This document shows positions 6,608 through 15,658 of a DNA stretch of 47,245 nucleotides, in pieces. The notes beneath the pieces were generated by a model. That model saw nothing but the letters and a program-made list of their open reading frames with translations. It had not been told where the DNA came from and ran no database searches. The stretch spans positions 1 to 47,245 of the forward strand of contig JAZRFJ010000004.1 in the NCBI GenBank assembly GCA_045661305.1, given 5' to 3'. A program made the position numbers and the translations under genes. Positions within the stretch are counted from its first letter, which is position 1. Each line of letters opens with the position of its first letter. The stretch is from UMGS1840 sp045661305. Its GTDB lineage: Bacteria > Bacillota > Clostridia > UMGS1840.

Positions 6608-8518
6608 GTGTCAAAATTTTATATAACTACTGCTATTGCTTATACTTCAAGAAAACCTCATATAGGAAATACTTATGAGATAGTACTTACAGATGCCATT
6701 GCCAGATATAAAAAGCAGATGGGCTACGATGTGTTTTTCTTAACAGGAACAGATGAGCATGGGCAGAAAATTGAAGAATGTGCAAAAGAAGCAGGAATTT
6801 CTCCAAAAGAGTATGTTGATAATATTTCAGGCGAAATTAAAAATATATGGGACCTTATGAATGCCGATTACGATAAGTTTATTCGTACGACGGATGATTA
6901 CCATGAGGAAACTGTAAAGAAAATTTTCAAAAAATTCTATGACCAGGGCGATATTTACAAAAGTGAATACGAGGGACTTTACTGTATTCCTTGCGAATCG
7001 TTCTTTACACCAAGTCAGCTTGTTGACGGAAAATGTCCTGATTGCGGGAGAGAAGTTAAAAAGACAAAAGAAGAGGCTTATTTCTTCAAAATGTCAAAAT
7101 ATCAGGACAGGCTTATGAAGCATATAGAAGAAAATCCTGATTTTATTCAGCCTGAATCAAGAAAAAAAGAAATGGTAAATAATTTCTTAAAGCCCGGACT
7201 TCAGGATTTGTGCGTTTCAAGAACATCTTTTAAATGGGGAATACCTGTTGAATTTGATAACAACCATGTTATATATGTATGGATTGATGCTCTTTCAAAC
7301 TATATAACAGCGTTAGGCTATGGTCAGAAAAATGATGAGCTTTATAAAAAATACTGGCCTGCTGATGTTCATGTTATCGGTAAAGACATATTAAGATTTC
7401 ACACTATTTATTGGCCTATTATGCTTATGGCTATGGGTGAGCCTTTGCCTAAACAGATTTTTGGACATCCGTGGTTGTTAAGCGGAAATGATAAAATGTC
7501 AAAATCAAAAGGCAATGTTATGTATGCAGATGACCTTGTAAGACATTTTGGTGTTGATGCAATCCGTTATTATTTGCTTACAGAAATGCCTTATGCAAAT
7601 GACGGTACAATAACTTATGAAAATATTATTACACGCTTTAATGGTGACCTTGCAAATACACTTGGTAATCTTGTTAACAGAACGATTGCTATGATTAACA
7701 AGTATTTTGGTGAAATTCCTTCACCAACATTTGAAGAGGAAATTGATAAAGATTTAAAGAATATGCTTTTTGAAACTTTAAGTGCTTACAGAGTGAAGAT
7801 GGATGAGTATAAAACAAGTGATTCTTTAGAGATAATTTTTGATTTTGTAAGAAGATGTAATAAATATATTGACGAAACTATGCCTTGGACTTTGGCAAAA
7901 GATGAAAGCACAAAAGAAAGACTTAAAACAGTTTTATACAATCTTATTGAAAGTATAAGATTTATTTCTCTTATGTTAAAGCCTTTTATTCCTGAAACTG
8001 CAAAAGAAATCCAAAGACAGATTATGTGCAGTGATGAAAAAGAAGAGTTTGGCGTAATTAAAAGCGGGGTTGTTCTTGCTTCTCCTGAGCCTATCTTTAT
8101 GAGAATAGATGAAGAAAAGAAACTAAAAGAAATTGAGGAAGAAATTGCACAGAACAATCAGGTAGAGGATAAAAAAGAATATGAGCCTATTGCTCCTGAA
8201 GTTTCGATTGAGGACTTTTCTAAGCTTGATTTAAGAGTTGCAACAGTTTTAGAGTGTGAAGAAGTCAAAAAATCTGATAAGCTTCTTAAATTCTTACTTA
8301 AAGTAGGAAATGAAACAAGAACTGTTGTTTCAGGAATTAAGAAGAATTATAATCCAAGTGACCTTATAGGAAAACAGGTTATTATGATTTGCAATTTAAA
8401 GCCTGTTAAGCTTAAAGGCATACTTTCCGAGGGAATGATTCTGTGTGCACAGGATGGTGAAAACCTCCAGCTTTTAAAACCGTTTTCCCAAATTGATGAC
8501 GGTGCAAAAATTTATTAA
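6608..8518 (+). CDS. metG: Methionyl-tRNA synthetase
   Basis: This class I enzyme charges tRNA-Met. It has 636 residues: the Rossmann catalytic core with HIGN (18-21), a zinc knuckle region with CIPC (126-129) and CPDC (143-146), the KMSKS loop (296-300), the helical anticodon-binding domain (about 360-490) and a C-terminal tRNA-binding/dimerisation OB-fold from about residue 535 (EDFSKLDLRVATV). The four-cysteine single zinc site and appended OB domain are the common Bacillota form. The start is GTG 6608 behind AAAGGGGG. It heads a run with the YqhQ-like gene (15-bp gap) and prmC. Confidence 0.97.
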   Translation: MSKFYITTAIAYTSRKPHIGNTYEIVLTDAIARYKKQMGYDVFFLTGTDEHGQKIEECAKEAGISPKEYVDNISGEIKNIWDLMNADYDKFIRTTDDYHEETVKKIFKKFYDQGDIYKSEYEGLYCIPCESFFTPSQLVDGKCPDCGREVKKTKEEAYFFKMSKYQDRLMKHIEENPDFIQPESRKKEMVNNFLKPGLQDLCVSRTSFKWGIPVEFDNNHVIYVWIDALSNYITALGYGQKNDELYKKYWPADVHVIGKDILRFHTIYWPIMLMAMGEPLPKQIFGHPWLLSGNDKMSKSKGNVMYADDLVRHFGVDAIRYYLLTEMPYANDGTITYENIITRFNGDLANTLGNLVNRTIAMINKYFGEIPSPTFEEEIDKDLKNMLFETLSAYRVKMDEYKTSDSLEIIFDFVRRCNKYIDETMPWTLAKDESTKERLKTVLYNLIESIRFISLMLKPFIPETAKEIQRQIMCSDEKEEFGVIKSGVVLASPEPIFMRIDEEKKLKEIEEEIAQNNQVEDKKEYEPIAPEVSIEDFSKLDLRVATVLECEEVKKSDKLLKFLLKVGNETRTVVSGIKKNYNPSDLIGKQVIMICNLKPVKLKGILSEGMILCAQDGENLQLLKPFSQIDDGAKIY

Positions 8519-8533
8519 TGGAGTTGATAAAAA

Positions 8534-9505
8534 TTGGCTAAAAACGATAAAAATTGTTGTCCTACCTCTATTGGAGGACAGGCAGTTATTGAGGGAGTAA
8601 TGATGCAGGGACCCGGGAAGAGGGCTACTGCTGTAAGAAAATCAAATGGTGAGATTGTTATCCGTGAGGAAGAAAATAAATCATTTATAGCAAAATTAAA
8701 GCTTAATAAAATACCGATTTTGAGAGGATTTTTAAGCTTCTTTCAGTCACTTTTTACAGGTGTATCATGTCTTATGTTTTCTGCTAAGGAATGTGATTTA
8801 GAAGATGAGAACGAACAGCTTTCACCTTTTGAACAGTGGATACTTGACAAGTTTGGAGATAAGCTTTTTGATGTGGTTATGTACATATCTGTGTTCATAT
8901 CGCTGATACTCGGAGTAGGGCTTTTTATGATTCTTCCGAAATTAATTGTTGAATTTATTACAAAGCCGTTCGGAGGAAATCTCAATGAGGGAATTTCAAC
9001 GCTTATTGAGGGAATTTTAAGACTTGGTATATTTCTTGTTTATATTATTTTAATATCAAAAATGAAAGATATACAAAGAGTTTTTGAGTATCACGGTGCA
9101 GAGCATAAAACTATTTTTGCGTATGAATACGGTGATGAGCTTACAGTTGAGAATGTCAAGAAGCATACAAGATTTCATCCAAGATGCGGAACAAGCTTTC
9201 TTGTTCTTGTTATGATTGTTAGTGTTGTTGTTTTTCTTGTTATCGGAATATTTATAAGCCCAGATGCTGGACTTTTGGAAAAAATACTCTGGAGAATTGT
9301 TATGCTTCCTGTTATTGCAGGTATTTCTTATGAGCTTATAAAATTTGCGGGAAGACATGATAATAAATTAACAAGATTTATTTCAGCACCTGGTGTATGG
9401 CTTCAGCATTTTACAACCCGTGAGCCTGATGAAGCACAGATTGAAGTGGCAATTTCTGCATTTAAGGCAGTTATCCCTGAAAATACTGAGGAATCAAAAT
9501 GGTAA
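8534..9505 (+). CDS. DUF1385 membrane protein, YqhQ-like
   Basis: The 323-residue protein belongs to the DUF1385 family (B. subtilis YqhQ): the N-terminal GGQAVIEGVMMQGP is diagnostic, as is the internal YHGAEHKTIFAYE followed by HPRCGTSFL. Four hydrophobic segments (about 118-138, 152-175, 226-250 and 258-280) make it an integral membrane protein. The biochemical role of the family is unknown; it is often found next to prmC and prfA, and here it overlaps prmC by 7 bp, implying translational coupling. The start is TTG 8534. Confidence 0.9.
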   Translation: MAKNDKNCCPTSIGGQAVIEGVMMQGPGKRATAVRKSNGEIVIREEENKSFIAKLKLNKIPILRGFLSFFQSLFTGVSCLMFSAKECDLEDENEQLSPFEQWILDKFGDKLFDVVMYISVFISLILGVGLFMILPKLIVEFITKPFGGNLNEGISTLIEGILRLGIFLVYIILISKMKDIQRVFEYHGAEHKTIFAYEYGDELTVENVKKHTRFHPRCGTSFLVLVMIVSVVVFLVIGIFISPDAGLLEKILWRIVMLPVIAGISYELIKFAGRHDNKLTRFISAPGVWLQHFTTREPDEAQIEVAISAFKAVIPENTEESKW

Positions 9506-10335
9506 AAATTAAAGACCTCTACAAAGAGGGAATTCAAATTTTAGAAGAAAATGAAATTGAAACACCTAAAACTGATGCAAGGGTGATTTTGGAATATGTT
9601 TTAAAAACTGACAGCGGAAAGCTTCCTTTATATTATAACGAGGAAGCTTCCTCTTTAATAAGAGAAGAATATCTTTCTCTTATTGAGAAAAGAAAAAACC
9701 ATATGCCTTGCTCATATATCACAAAAACAAAAGAGTTTATGTCACTTTTGTTTAAGGTGGATGAGGGTGTTCTTATTCCAAGATGTGAAACTGAAAACCT
9801 TTGTGAATATGCTATTAAAAGAATTGGCGAAAATAATTTTAAGGTTGCAGATATTTGCACAGGAAGCGGGTGTATCGGTTTAAGTGTAAAAAAATATTGT
9901 GAAAATATTTCGGCAGATTTATTTGATATTTCTGACTTCTGTGTTAAAATAGCGGAAGAAAACAGAGAAAATTTAGACCTTAAAGATGTTCGTGTTATAA
10001 AAATGGATATATTAAATGAGGAGTTATCCCAGGTTTATGATGTTATTCTTTCAAATCCTCCGTATATTCCAAAACAGGATATTCCGTTTCTTATGGAAGA
10101 GGTAAGAGATTATGAACCTGAGTGTGCACTTACTGATAATGATGACGGCTATATCTTTTATAAAAGGCTGGCTTTTCTTTCGGAAAAACACCTTAAAAAA
10201 GGCGGATTTATGGCTGTTGAGGTCGGAATAAATATGTATAGCGAAGTAGAGAAAATTTTTAGTAAATACGGTAATACTGAGATTATATATGATGATTTTG
10301 GTATTGAGAGAATAGTTGTGTTAAATAAGGAATGA
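9499..10335 (+). CDS. prmC: Peptide chain release factor glutamine methyltransferase
   Basis: PrmC (HemK) uses SAM to methylate the glutamine of the GGQ motif in release factors 1 and 2, speeding translation termination. At 278 residues it has the usual length: an N-terminal helical domain (1-80), SAM-binding VADICTGSG (116-124), and the glutamine-binding NPPY motif at 186-189. It starts inside the end of the YqhQ-like gene (7-bp overlap) and ends 4 bp before the NUDIX gene, so it is part of one tightly coupled transcript. prfA, its usual neighbour, is not in the window. Confidence 0.96.
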   Translation: MVKIKDLYKEGIQILEENEIETPKTDARVILEYVLKTDSGKLPLYYNEEASSLIREEYLSLIEKRKNHMPCSYITKTKEFMSLLFKVDEGVLIPRCETENLCEYAIKRIGENNFKVADICTGSGCIGLSVKKYCENISADLFDISDFCVKIAEENRENLDLKDVRVIKMDILNEELSQVYDVILSNPPYIPKQDIPFLMEEVRDYEPECALTDNDDGYIFYKRLAFLSEKHLKKGGFMAVEVGINMYSEVEKIFSKYGNTEIIYDDFGIERIVVLNKE

Positions 10336-10339
10336 TATA

Positions 10340-10876
10340 ATGGAGCATACGGAAAAAACTATAAATGAAAAGACAATATACGAGGGGAAAGTAATTAATT
10401 TAAAGCTTTTGGAAAATGAGCTTGAGGACGGAAGTGTAGCACAAAGAGAAATTATTGAGCATCCCGGCGGTGTATGTGTTATAGGCGTTGATGAAAATAA
10501 AGATGTTCTTATGGTAAGGCAATACCGTGTTCCTTTTGGTGAAATGATATTGGAGGCTCCTGCAGGAAAGCTTGACAAAAATGAGGATATACTTTCTGCT
10601 GCAAAAAGAGAATTTACTGAGGAAACAGGGTATATAGCCAAAAAACTTACTTATATGGGTGAGTTTTACCCATCTGTTGGTTTTCTTACTGAAAAAATTC
10701 ATATTTATATCGGAGAAGATTTAGAAAAAACAACGCAAAATCTTGACGATGATGAGTTTTTGGATGTTGAGAAATATAATATTGATGTTCTTTATAATAT
10801 GGTTTTAAAAAATGAAATAAAGGATGCGAAAACTGTTATTGCGATAATGCTAACCGCTTGTTATTTAAAAAAATAG
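10340..10876 (+). CDS. NUDIX hydrolase, ADP-ribose pyrophosphatase type
   Basis: The 178-residue protein contains a complete NUDIX box at residues 76-98 (GX5EX7REFTEETGY), with the metal-binding REXXEE in place. The upstream EIIEHPGGVCVIGVD and VRQYRVPFGEMILEAPAG are typical of the ADP-ribose pyrophosphatase subgroup (NudF/YqkG), which cleaves ADP-ribose to AMP and ribose-5-phosphate. That would feed AMP towards the next gene, a polyphosphate:AMP phosphotransferase whose start lies 12 bp downstream; the metabolic link is my inference. The start ATG 10340 follows prmC by 4 bp. Confidence 0.88.
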   Translation: MEHTEKTINEKTIYEGKVINLKLLENELEDGSVAQREIIEHPGGVCVIGVDENKDVLMVRQYRVPFGEMILEAPAGKLDKNEDILSAAKREFTEETGYIAKKLTYMGEFYPSVGFLTEKIHIYIGEDLEKTTQNLDDDEFLDVEKYNIDVLYNMVLKNEIKDAKTVIAIMLTACYLKK

Positions 10877-10888
10877 GGGATGTTTTAT

Positions 10889-12421
10889 ATGAAAACTGAT
10901 AAAGAAATAAAAAAAGGAAAAAGTGCAAAAAGTGCAAAAAGTGCAAAAAGTGCGAAAAGTGCGAAAAATGCGAAAAAAGAGAAGATTTCCAAAAAGGAAA
11001 TTGAGGCTCTTTCCGAAGAGCTTGCAGAACTCCAGAGAACAGCTAAAGCACTTGGAATTCCAACTGTTATTGTTGTTGAGGGGTGGGGTGCAAGCGGAAA
11101 AGGTGTTCTTATAAACAATCTTATTCTTCCCCTTGACCCAAGAGGCTTTTGTGTATATACAATTAAGGATGAAAGCGAAGAAGAAATGCGTCATCCTTTC
11201 TTATGGAGATTTATGACAAAAACCCCGAAAAAAGGCGAAATTGCAGTTTTTGACAGAAGCTGGTACAGACGGGTTTTGAATGAACATATAGATAAAAAAG
11301 TAGATTCTAAAAGGTTTGATTCCGATATCGAAGAAATAAATGATTTTGAGAAGATGCTCACTGATGACGGTGTTTTATTAATCAAATATTTTCTTCATAT
11401 TACAAAGGATGTCCAGAAAAAGCGTTTAGAGAAATTAATGTCAAAAATAGAAACAAGATGGAGAGTTACTGAGGACGACCTTAAGCATAACAAGCAGTAT
11501 GAAAAATATCTTGAAGTATCGGAAAAAATGATATGTCAGACCGATAGTAAAAAAGCAAAATGGAAGATGATTGATGCTAACGATACCGATAGTGCATCAA
11601 TAGAAATGATGCGTTATTTTAAAGATGAGCTTTCTTTAAAAATCGAAGAAGTGAAAAACAGAGAAAAATCAAAGAAACCTGAAATCTCTTCTGTAGCGGC
11701 GACTGATTTTTTGAGGAATACTGATTTGAGCCTTGATATTTCAAAGAAAGATTATAAAAAAGAGCTTTTAAAATATCAGGAAAAATTATATAATTTACAA
11801 AATATTTTTTATCTTAATAAAATCCCTGTTGTGATTGTTTTTGAAGGATGGGATGCTGCAGGAAAAGGCGGTGCAATCAAAAGACTCACAAGCGGTTTAG
11901 ACCCAAGAGGGTACAGGGTTGTATCTACTCCTGCACCTACACCTGATGAGCTTGCACACCATTATTTGTGGAGATTTTGGAATAATATTCCAAAGACGGG
12001 TCATACAACAATTTTTGACCGTAGTTGGTATGGAAGAGTTATGGTTGAGCCGATTGAGGGCTTTTGCAGCGAAGATGAATATGAGCGTGCTTTTGACGAA
12101 ATTAATCAGATGGAAAGACATCTTACAAACAGCGGAATGCTTGTAATTAAATTTTTTATTCATATCTCAAAGGAAGAACAATTAAAAAGATTTGAGGAAA
12201 GAAAAAACAATCCCCAAAAATCATGGAAGCTTACAGATGAAGACTACCGTAACCGCGAAAAATGGGATATTTATACAACTGCAATAGAAGATATGATAAA
12301 AAAGACAACGACACCATATGCTCCTTGGCATGTAATTGCAGGAAATTCCAAAAAATATGCGAGAATTGAAGTTTTAAAAACAGTAACGGAAATTATGGAA
12401 AAAGCGTTGGGGAAAATGTAA
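10889..12421 (+). CDS. pap: Two-domain polyphosphate:AMP phosphotransferase (PPK2 class II)
   Basis: PPK2-family enzymes move phosphate between polyphosphate and nucleotides; the fused two-domain form (Pap, class II) makes ADP from AMP. The 510-residue protein has two PPK2 domains: Walker A-like GWGASGKG at 65-72 and GWDAAGKG at 320-327, each followed by DPRG, LWRF and FDRSWY(R/G)RV. The first domain has lost the canonical GWDAAGKG (here GASGKG) as usual in this class, while the second looks fully catalytic. The N-terminus carries an insertion of six SAK/NAK triplets encoded by a 9-bp tandem repeat. I chose ATG 10889, nine bases after GGGG, over ATG 10880. It is the last gene of the metG-to-pap run. 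Confidence 0.92.
   Translation: MKTDKEIKKGKSAKSAKSAKSAKSAKNAKKEKISKKEIEALSEELAELQRTAKALGIPTVIVVEGWGASGKGVLINNLILPLDPRGFCVYTIKDESEEEMRHPFLWRFMTKTPKKGEIAVFDRSWYRRVLNEHIDKKVDSKRFDSDIEEINDFEKMLTDDGVLLIKYFLHITKDVQKKRLEKLMSKIETRWRVTEDDLKHNKQYEKYLEVSEKMICQTDSKKAKWKMIDANDTDSASIEMMRYFKDELSLKIEEVKNREKSKKPEISSVAATDFLRNTDLSLDISKKDYKKELLKYQEKLYNLQNIFYLNKIPVVIVFEGWDAAGKGGAIKRLTSGLDPRGYRVVSTPAPTPDELAHHYLWRFWNNIPKTGHTTIFDRSWYGRVMVEPIEGFCSEDEYERAFDEINQMERHLTNSGMLVIKFFIHISKEEQLKRFEERKNNPQKSWKLTDEDYRNREKWDIYTTAIEDMIKKTTTPYAPWHVIAGNSKKYARIEVLKTVTEIMEKALGKM
10922..10975 (+). repeat. 9-bp tandem repeat inside pap (SAK codons)
   Basis: Six in-frame copies of agtgc(a/g)aaa encode five Ser-Ala-Lys units and one Asn-Ala-Lys. 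The first three copies are identical, the last three differ by A-to-G changes and one substitution. Because the unit is a multiple of three, copy-number change would alter only the length of the basic N-terminal tail. Confidence 0.9.
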
Positions 12422-12457
12422 GAAAGAAAAAAAGAAAAAAAGAAAAGAGAAATAAAA

Positions 12458-12673
12458 ATGAGAGAATTTTATATTAAAAAAGAAGACTATATTACATTAC
12501 AGGATTTACTGAAATTTGAAAATCTTGTTTCATCAGGCGGAGAGGCAAAGCAGATTATACTTGACGGACTTGTAAGTGTTAACGGTGAGATAGAAACAAG
12601 ACGCGGGAAAAAGCTTCGTGATGGTGATATTGTAGAAATTGGTGACGAGAAGATAAAAATTTTTCTTCCGTAA
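12458..12673 (+). CDS. S4-domain RNA-binding protein, YaaA-like
   Basis: The 71-residue protein is one S4 RNA-binding domain. ITLQDLLKFENLVSSGGEAKQII followed by GLVSVNGEIETRRGKKLRDGD is the standard alpha-L RNA-binding pattern of the YaaA/YbcJ group, thought to bind structured rRNA or tRNA. In many Bacillota a protein like this sits next to recF; here it is between pap and a membrane protein, so the context gives no hint. It begins after a purine-only stretch that provides an AAAGAGA-type ribosome site. Confidence 0.85.
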   Translation: MREFYIKKEDYITLQDLLKFENLVSSGGEAKQIILDGLVSVNGEIETRRGKKLRDGDIVEIGDEKIKIFLP

Positions 12674-12694
12674 AAGCAGAAGGAGAGAAATTGT

Positions 12695-13267
12695 ATGAAA
12701 AAACCTTTTAAAATTATTCTTACAATTTTTATTGTTATAGCAGTTTTATGTGCTGTGGGTACAATATTGTATAAGCCTGTTTATAATGTTGTTGCACCTA
12801 TAGTTTTTGATGAATTTGTAGCAAAAAATCTTGATAAGCTACTTAACAGCGAAGAAGATACAAAAGAGGCAATAACAGATGAAAAAGAAGAAGCTTCTTT
12901 AGAAGATGAAGATATAAAAGAAGAAAAAACTGATGAGAATGAAGAGAAAAAGGAAGAAGGTAATTCACAAAATTCTGGTAAAGACGGAAAAAATGATGAC
13001 GGACTTTATTCAACTAAGACAACCGTAGGTGTTTATACTGAGCATGACCTTTCATATCTTATGAAAGTTATTTCTCCTCAGGATAAGACTCGTATTATTT
13101 CGATACTTCAAAGCTGTGTTGCATCTTCTGATTATCCTGATATGGCACGCAGAGTAAGTGACGGACTTGATAATAATGATATGGCATATATTGAAAGTTA
13201 TTTAAGAGCAAGAATGACTATTCCGCAGAAGCAAGCAATTTTGGATATTGTTGATAAGTATATTTAA
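12695..13267 (+). CDS. Signal-anchored acidic protein of unknown function
   Basis: The function is not recognised. The 190-residue protein has an N-terminal membrane anchor (about 5-28), a Glu/Lys-rich low-complexity linker (about 50-105), and a compact C-terminal domain of about 80 residues (from TVGVYTEHDLSYLMKVIS to the end) that looks all-helical. The C-terminal domain should lie outside the cytoplasm. The start has an AGGAG site. It is 21 bp downstream of the S4 gene and 30 bp upstream of a methyltransferase gene, so it is probably cotranscribed with both. Confidence 0.65.
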   Translation: MKKPFKIILTIFIVIAVLCAVGTILYKPVYNVVAPIVFDEFVAKNLDKLLNSEEDTKEAITDEKEEASLEDEDIKEEKTDENEEKKEEGNSQNSGKDGKNDDGLYSTKTTVGVYTEHDLSYLMKVISPQDKTRIISILQSCVASSDYPDMARRVSDGLDNNDMAYIESYLRARMTIPQKQAILDIVDKYI

Positions 13268-13297
13268 GCATAATTTTTGTGAAAGGAGTACAGATTT

Positions 13298-14449
13298 ATG
13301 AAATCACAAAATGTTATGAAGCTGTCATTCTTTTTGGGCGGTCTTATTGAGCGTGTTAATGAAAACGGTGATATTTTTGTAAGTGCAGATGGGGTAATGA
13401 AGTCAGGCACAGTTGAGTATCATTTTAATATTGAGAAAAATGAAAAAAATGGTGATAATTACAAGCTTTCGTATAAAAAAGAAACTTACGAACTAGCTTT
13501 TTCTGATATTATTGAGATAATAAAAGCTGACCTAAAGCTTTATGATGAATTTGAACTTATCTTTCGTGACAGAGTGTCAACGCTTATTATAACTGCTGAT
13601 GACAGACGGGTGAATATGTCTACAAAAAATGAAGATAATACAGCATTTTTAGAAAAGAAAGCTATAAAAAAAGGGGAAGACCATATTATTTCTCCGTCAA
13701 AGGCGAAAAAACTTCTGGAGGTGCTTGGGTTTGTAACAAGTGACGGAAAGCTTAAAAATTCACATATAAGAAAATTCAATCAGGTTGAAAATTTCTTAAA
13801 GCTTTTAGCACCTTATATTGAAAAACTTCCTAAAGACAGAACAATATATTTTTATGACCTTGCTTGCGGAAAATCGTATCTTTCGTTTTTTATAAATTAT
13901 TATTTTTGTGATGTTTTGAAAAGAAAGTGTCATATAACAGGAATTGATATAAGAGAAGATGTTGTTGAAGCCTCAAAAAAAATCAGAGATGAGCTTAAAT
14001 ATTATAATATGGATTTTATTTGTGAGGATATCATAAGCTTTGTTCCCGAAAATCCTATGGATGTTGCAGTTTCACTTCATGCGTGTGATGTTGCGACTGA
14101 CTATGCGATTTCCTGTGCGATTAATAATAAATCAAAGGTTGTTTCATTTGTTCCGTGCTGTCATAAGGAATTTTTGGATACAATTACTCCGCCTGATGAG
14201 GTTTCCTTTATTGTTGAGCATCCGATTCTGAAAAAGAGGTTCAATGATATTTTTACTGACGCATATAGAGTAAAAATCTTAGAGGAAAACGGTTATGATA
14301 TGACGCTTACAGAATTTGTTTCTCCGATTGATACACCAAAAAATCTTATTATGCTTGGTAATTTAACTGGAAATAAGAGAAAAACAGGAACTGATGAAAT
14401 AGAAAATAATTTTGGTGTTTCACCTATATTAAAAAAACTTATTTTTTAA
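13298..14449 (+). CDS. SAM-dependent methyltransferase, Methyltransf_32 type
   Basis: The 383-residue protein has an N-terminal region of about 170 residues without a recognised fold, followed by a class I methyltransferase domain of the PF13679 type. The SAM-binding loop FYDLACGKSYLSF lies at about 185-197, the acidic GIDIRED follows about 25 residues later, then VSLHACDVATD, and the characteristic VPCCHKEF at about 284-291. Family members are linked to modification of RNA or small thiols; the substrate is not known here. A strong terminator immediately after its stop closes the transcript. Confidence 0.8.
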   Translation: MKSQNVMKLSFFLGGLIERVNENGDIFVSADGVMKSGTVEYHFNIEKNEKNGDNYKLSYKKETYELAFSDIIEIIKADLKLYDEFELIFRDRVSTLIITADDRRVNMSTKNEDNTAFLEKKAIKKGEDHIISPSKAKKLLEVLGFVTSDGKLKNSHIRKFNQVENFLKLLAPYIEKLPKDRTIYFYDLACGKSYLSFFINYYFCDVLKRKCHITGIDIREDVVEASKKIRDELKYYNMDFICEDIISFVPENPMDVAVSLHACDVATDYAISCAINNKSKVVSFVPCCHKEFLDTITPPDEVSFIVEHPILKKRFNDIFTDAYRVKILEENGYDMTLTEFVSPIDTPKNLIMLGNLTGNKRKTGTDEIENNFGVSPILKKLIF

Positions 14450-14474
14450 AGAGCCTTAAAAGGCTCTTTTTTGT
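14448..14474 (+). terminator. Terminator after the methyltransferase gene
   Basis: A perfect stem aaagagcctt/aaggctcttt with a two-base loop is followed by a T run. It overlaps the last base of the stop codon region. Confidence 0.9.
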
Positions 14475-14533
14475 ATATTTTTTTAAGAAAATGCAGAAAT
14501 TAATATAAAGAAAATAAAAGAGGAGAAATAAAA

Positions 14534-15529
14534 ATGAAAAAATTAGCTTTTTTTGATACAAAGCCGTATGATAAAGTATGGTTTGAAAAGTTAAAGGGTG
14601 AATATGATGTTGAGTTTAAATATCTTGATACAAAGCTCAATGAAGACACGGCATATTTAGCTAAAAACTGTGATGGGATTGTTGTATTTGTAAATGATAC
14701 TGTTTCTGCATCTGTTATAGAAATTCTTGACAATCTTGGGATAAAGCTTATTGCACTTAGGTGTGCAGGATTTAATAATGTTGATTTTAAGGCTGCAAAA
14801 GAAAAAAATATGTGTGTTGTGAGAGTTCCTGCATATTCACCGTATGCAGTTGCGGAGTTTGCTGTGGGAATGCTCCTTACACTTGTAAGAAAAATTCACA
14901 AAGCACATTTTCGTACAAGAGATTATAATTTTAGTATAAACGGTCTTACAGGCTTTGATTTGTATGGAAAAACTGTTGGTGTAATAGGAACAGGTAAAAT
15001 TGGAAAAATATTTGCTGAAATTGCAAAAGGTTTTGGAATGAATGTTATTGCTTATGATTTGTACCCTGACAAAAATTCAGATATAAAGTATGTTTCGTTA
15101 GACGAAGTTTTCAGAGAAAGTGATATAATTTCTCTTCATTGTCCGCTTACAAAGGAAACGCATTATATAATTGATGAAAACGCAATTTCAAAAATGAAAG
15201 ACGAGGTAATAATTGTAAATACTTCAAGGGGAGCACTTATTAATGCTGAGGACTTATTAAACGGACTTAAAAGCATGAAAATAGGCGGTGCGTGTTTAGA
15301 TGTTTATGAAGAAGAGTCTGAAATTTTCTTTGAGGATTTTTCAGGGGAAATAATTCAGGATGATGTTCTTGCAAGACTTCTTTCACTTCCAAATGTTATA
15401 ATTACTTCTCATCAGGCTTTTTTAACCGAGGAGGCACTTTCGAATATTGCAAAAACAACTTTGGGAAATATAAAAGAGTATTTTTCGGGTGCTGAGCCTG
15501 CTAATCAAATTCATCCTGAAGCAGTTTAA
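14534..15529 (+). CDS. ldhA: Fermentative D-lactate dehydrogenase
   Basis: This D-2-hydroxyacid dehydrogenase probably reduces pyruvate to D-lactate with NADH. The 331-residue length and sequence are close to D-LDH enzymes: the NAD-binding GTGKIG at 152-157 after VGVI, the catalytic Arg232 in NTSRG, Glu261 in LDVYEEE and His293 in TSHQAFLT. YxxYAVAEFAVGMLL and the conserved RCAGFNNVD block are typical of LdhA rather than of phosphoglycerate or hydroxyisocaproate dehydrogenases. It has a GAGGAG site and stands alone between two terminators. It faces the pyruvate formate-lyase operon 9.7 kb downstream, the competing fate of pyruvate, with the phage-derived unit in between. Confidence 0.9.
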   Translation: MKKLAFFDTKPYDKVWFEKLKGEYDVEFKYLDTKLNEDTAYLAKNCDGIVVFVNDTVSASVIEILDNLGIKLIALRCAGFNNVDFKAAKEKNMCVVRVPAYSPYAVAEFAVGMLLTLVRKIHKAHFRTRDYNFSINGLTGFDLYGKTVGVIGTGKIGKIFAEIAKGFGMNVIAYDLYPDKNSDIKYVSLDEVFRESDIISLHCPLTKETHYIIDENAISKMKDEVIIVNTSRGALINAEDLLNGLKSMKIGGACLDVYEEESEIFFEDFSGEIIQDDVLARLLSLPNVIITSHQAFLTEEALSNIAKTTLGNIKEYFSGAEPANQIHPEAV

Positions 15530-15593
15530 GGTGGCACTTTTTGTAAAATAATTGTGGAAAACTTAAAATTAAGATAATTTTAAAAATTTTTTT

Positions 15594-15640
15594 ATAAGAG
15601 AAAAATGGCTGTATTTAGCGGTTTTTCTCTTATTTTTTTC
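15594..15640 (+). terminator. Terminator of ldhA
   Basis: Perfect 12-bp arms ataagagaaaaa (15594-15605) and tttttctcttat (15622-15633) enclose a 16-base loop, followed by TTTTTTT. It separates ldhA from the phage-derived unit. Confidence 0.85.
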
Positions 15641-15658
15641 TTCAAAAATAATACAAGT

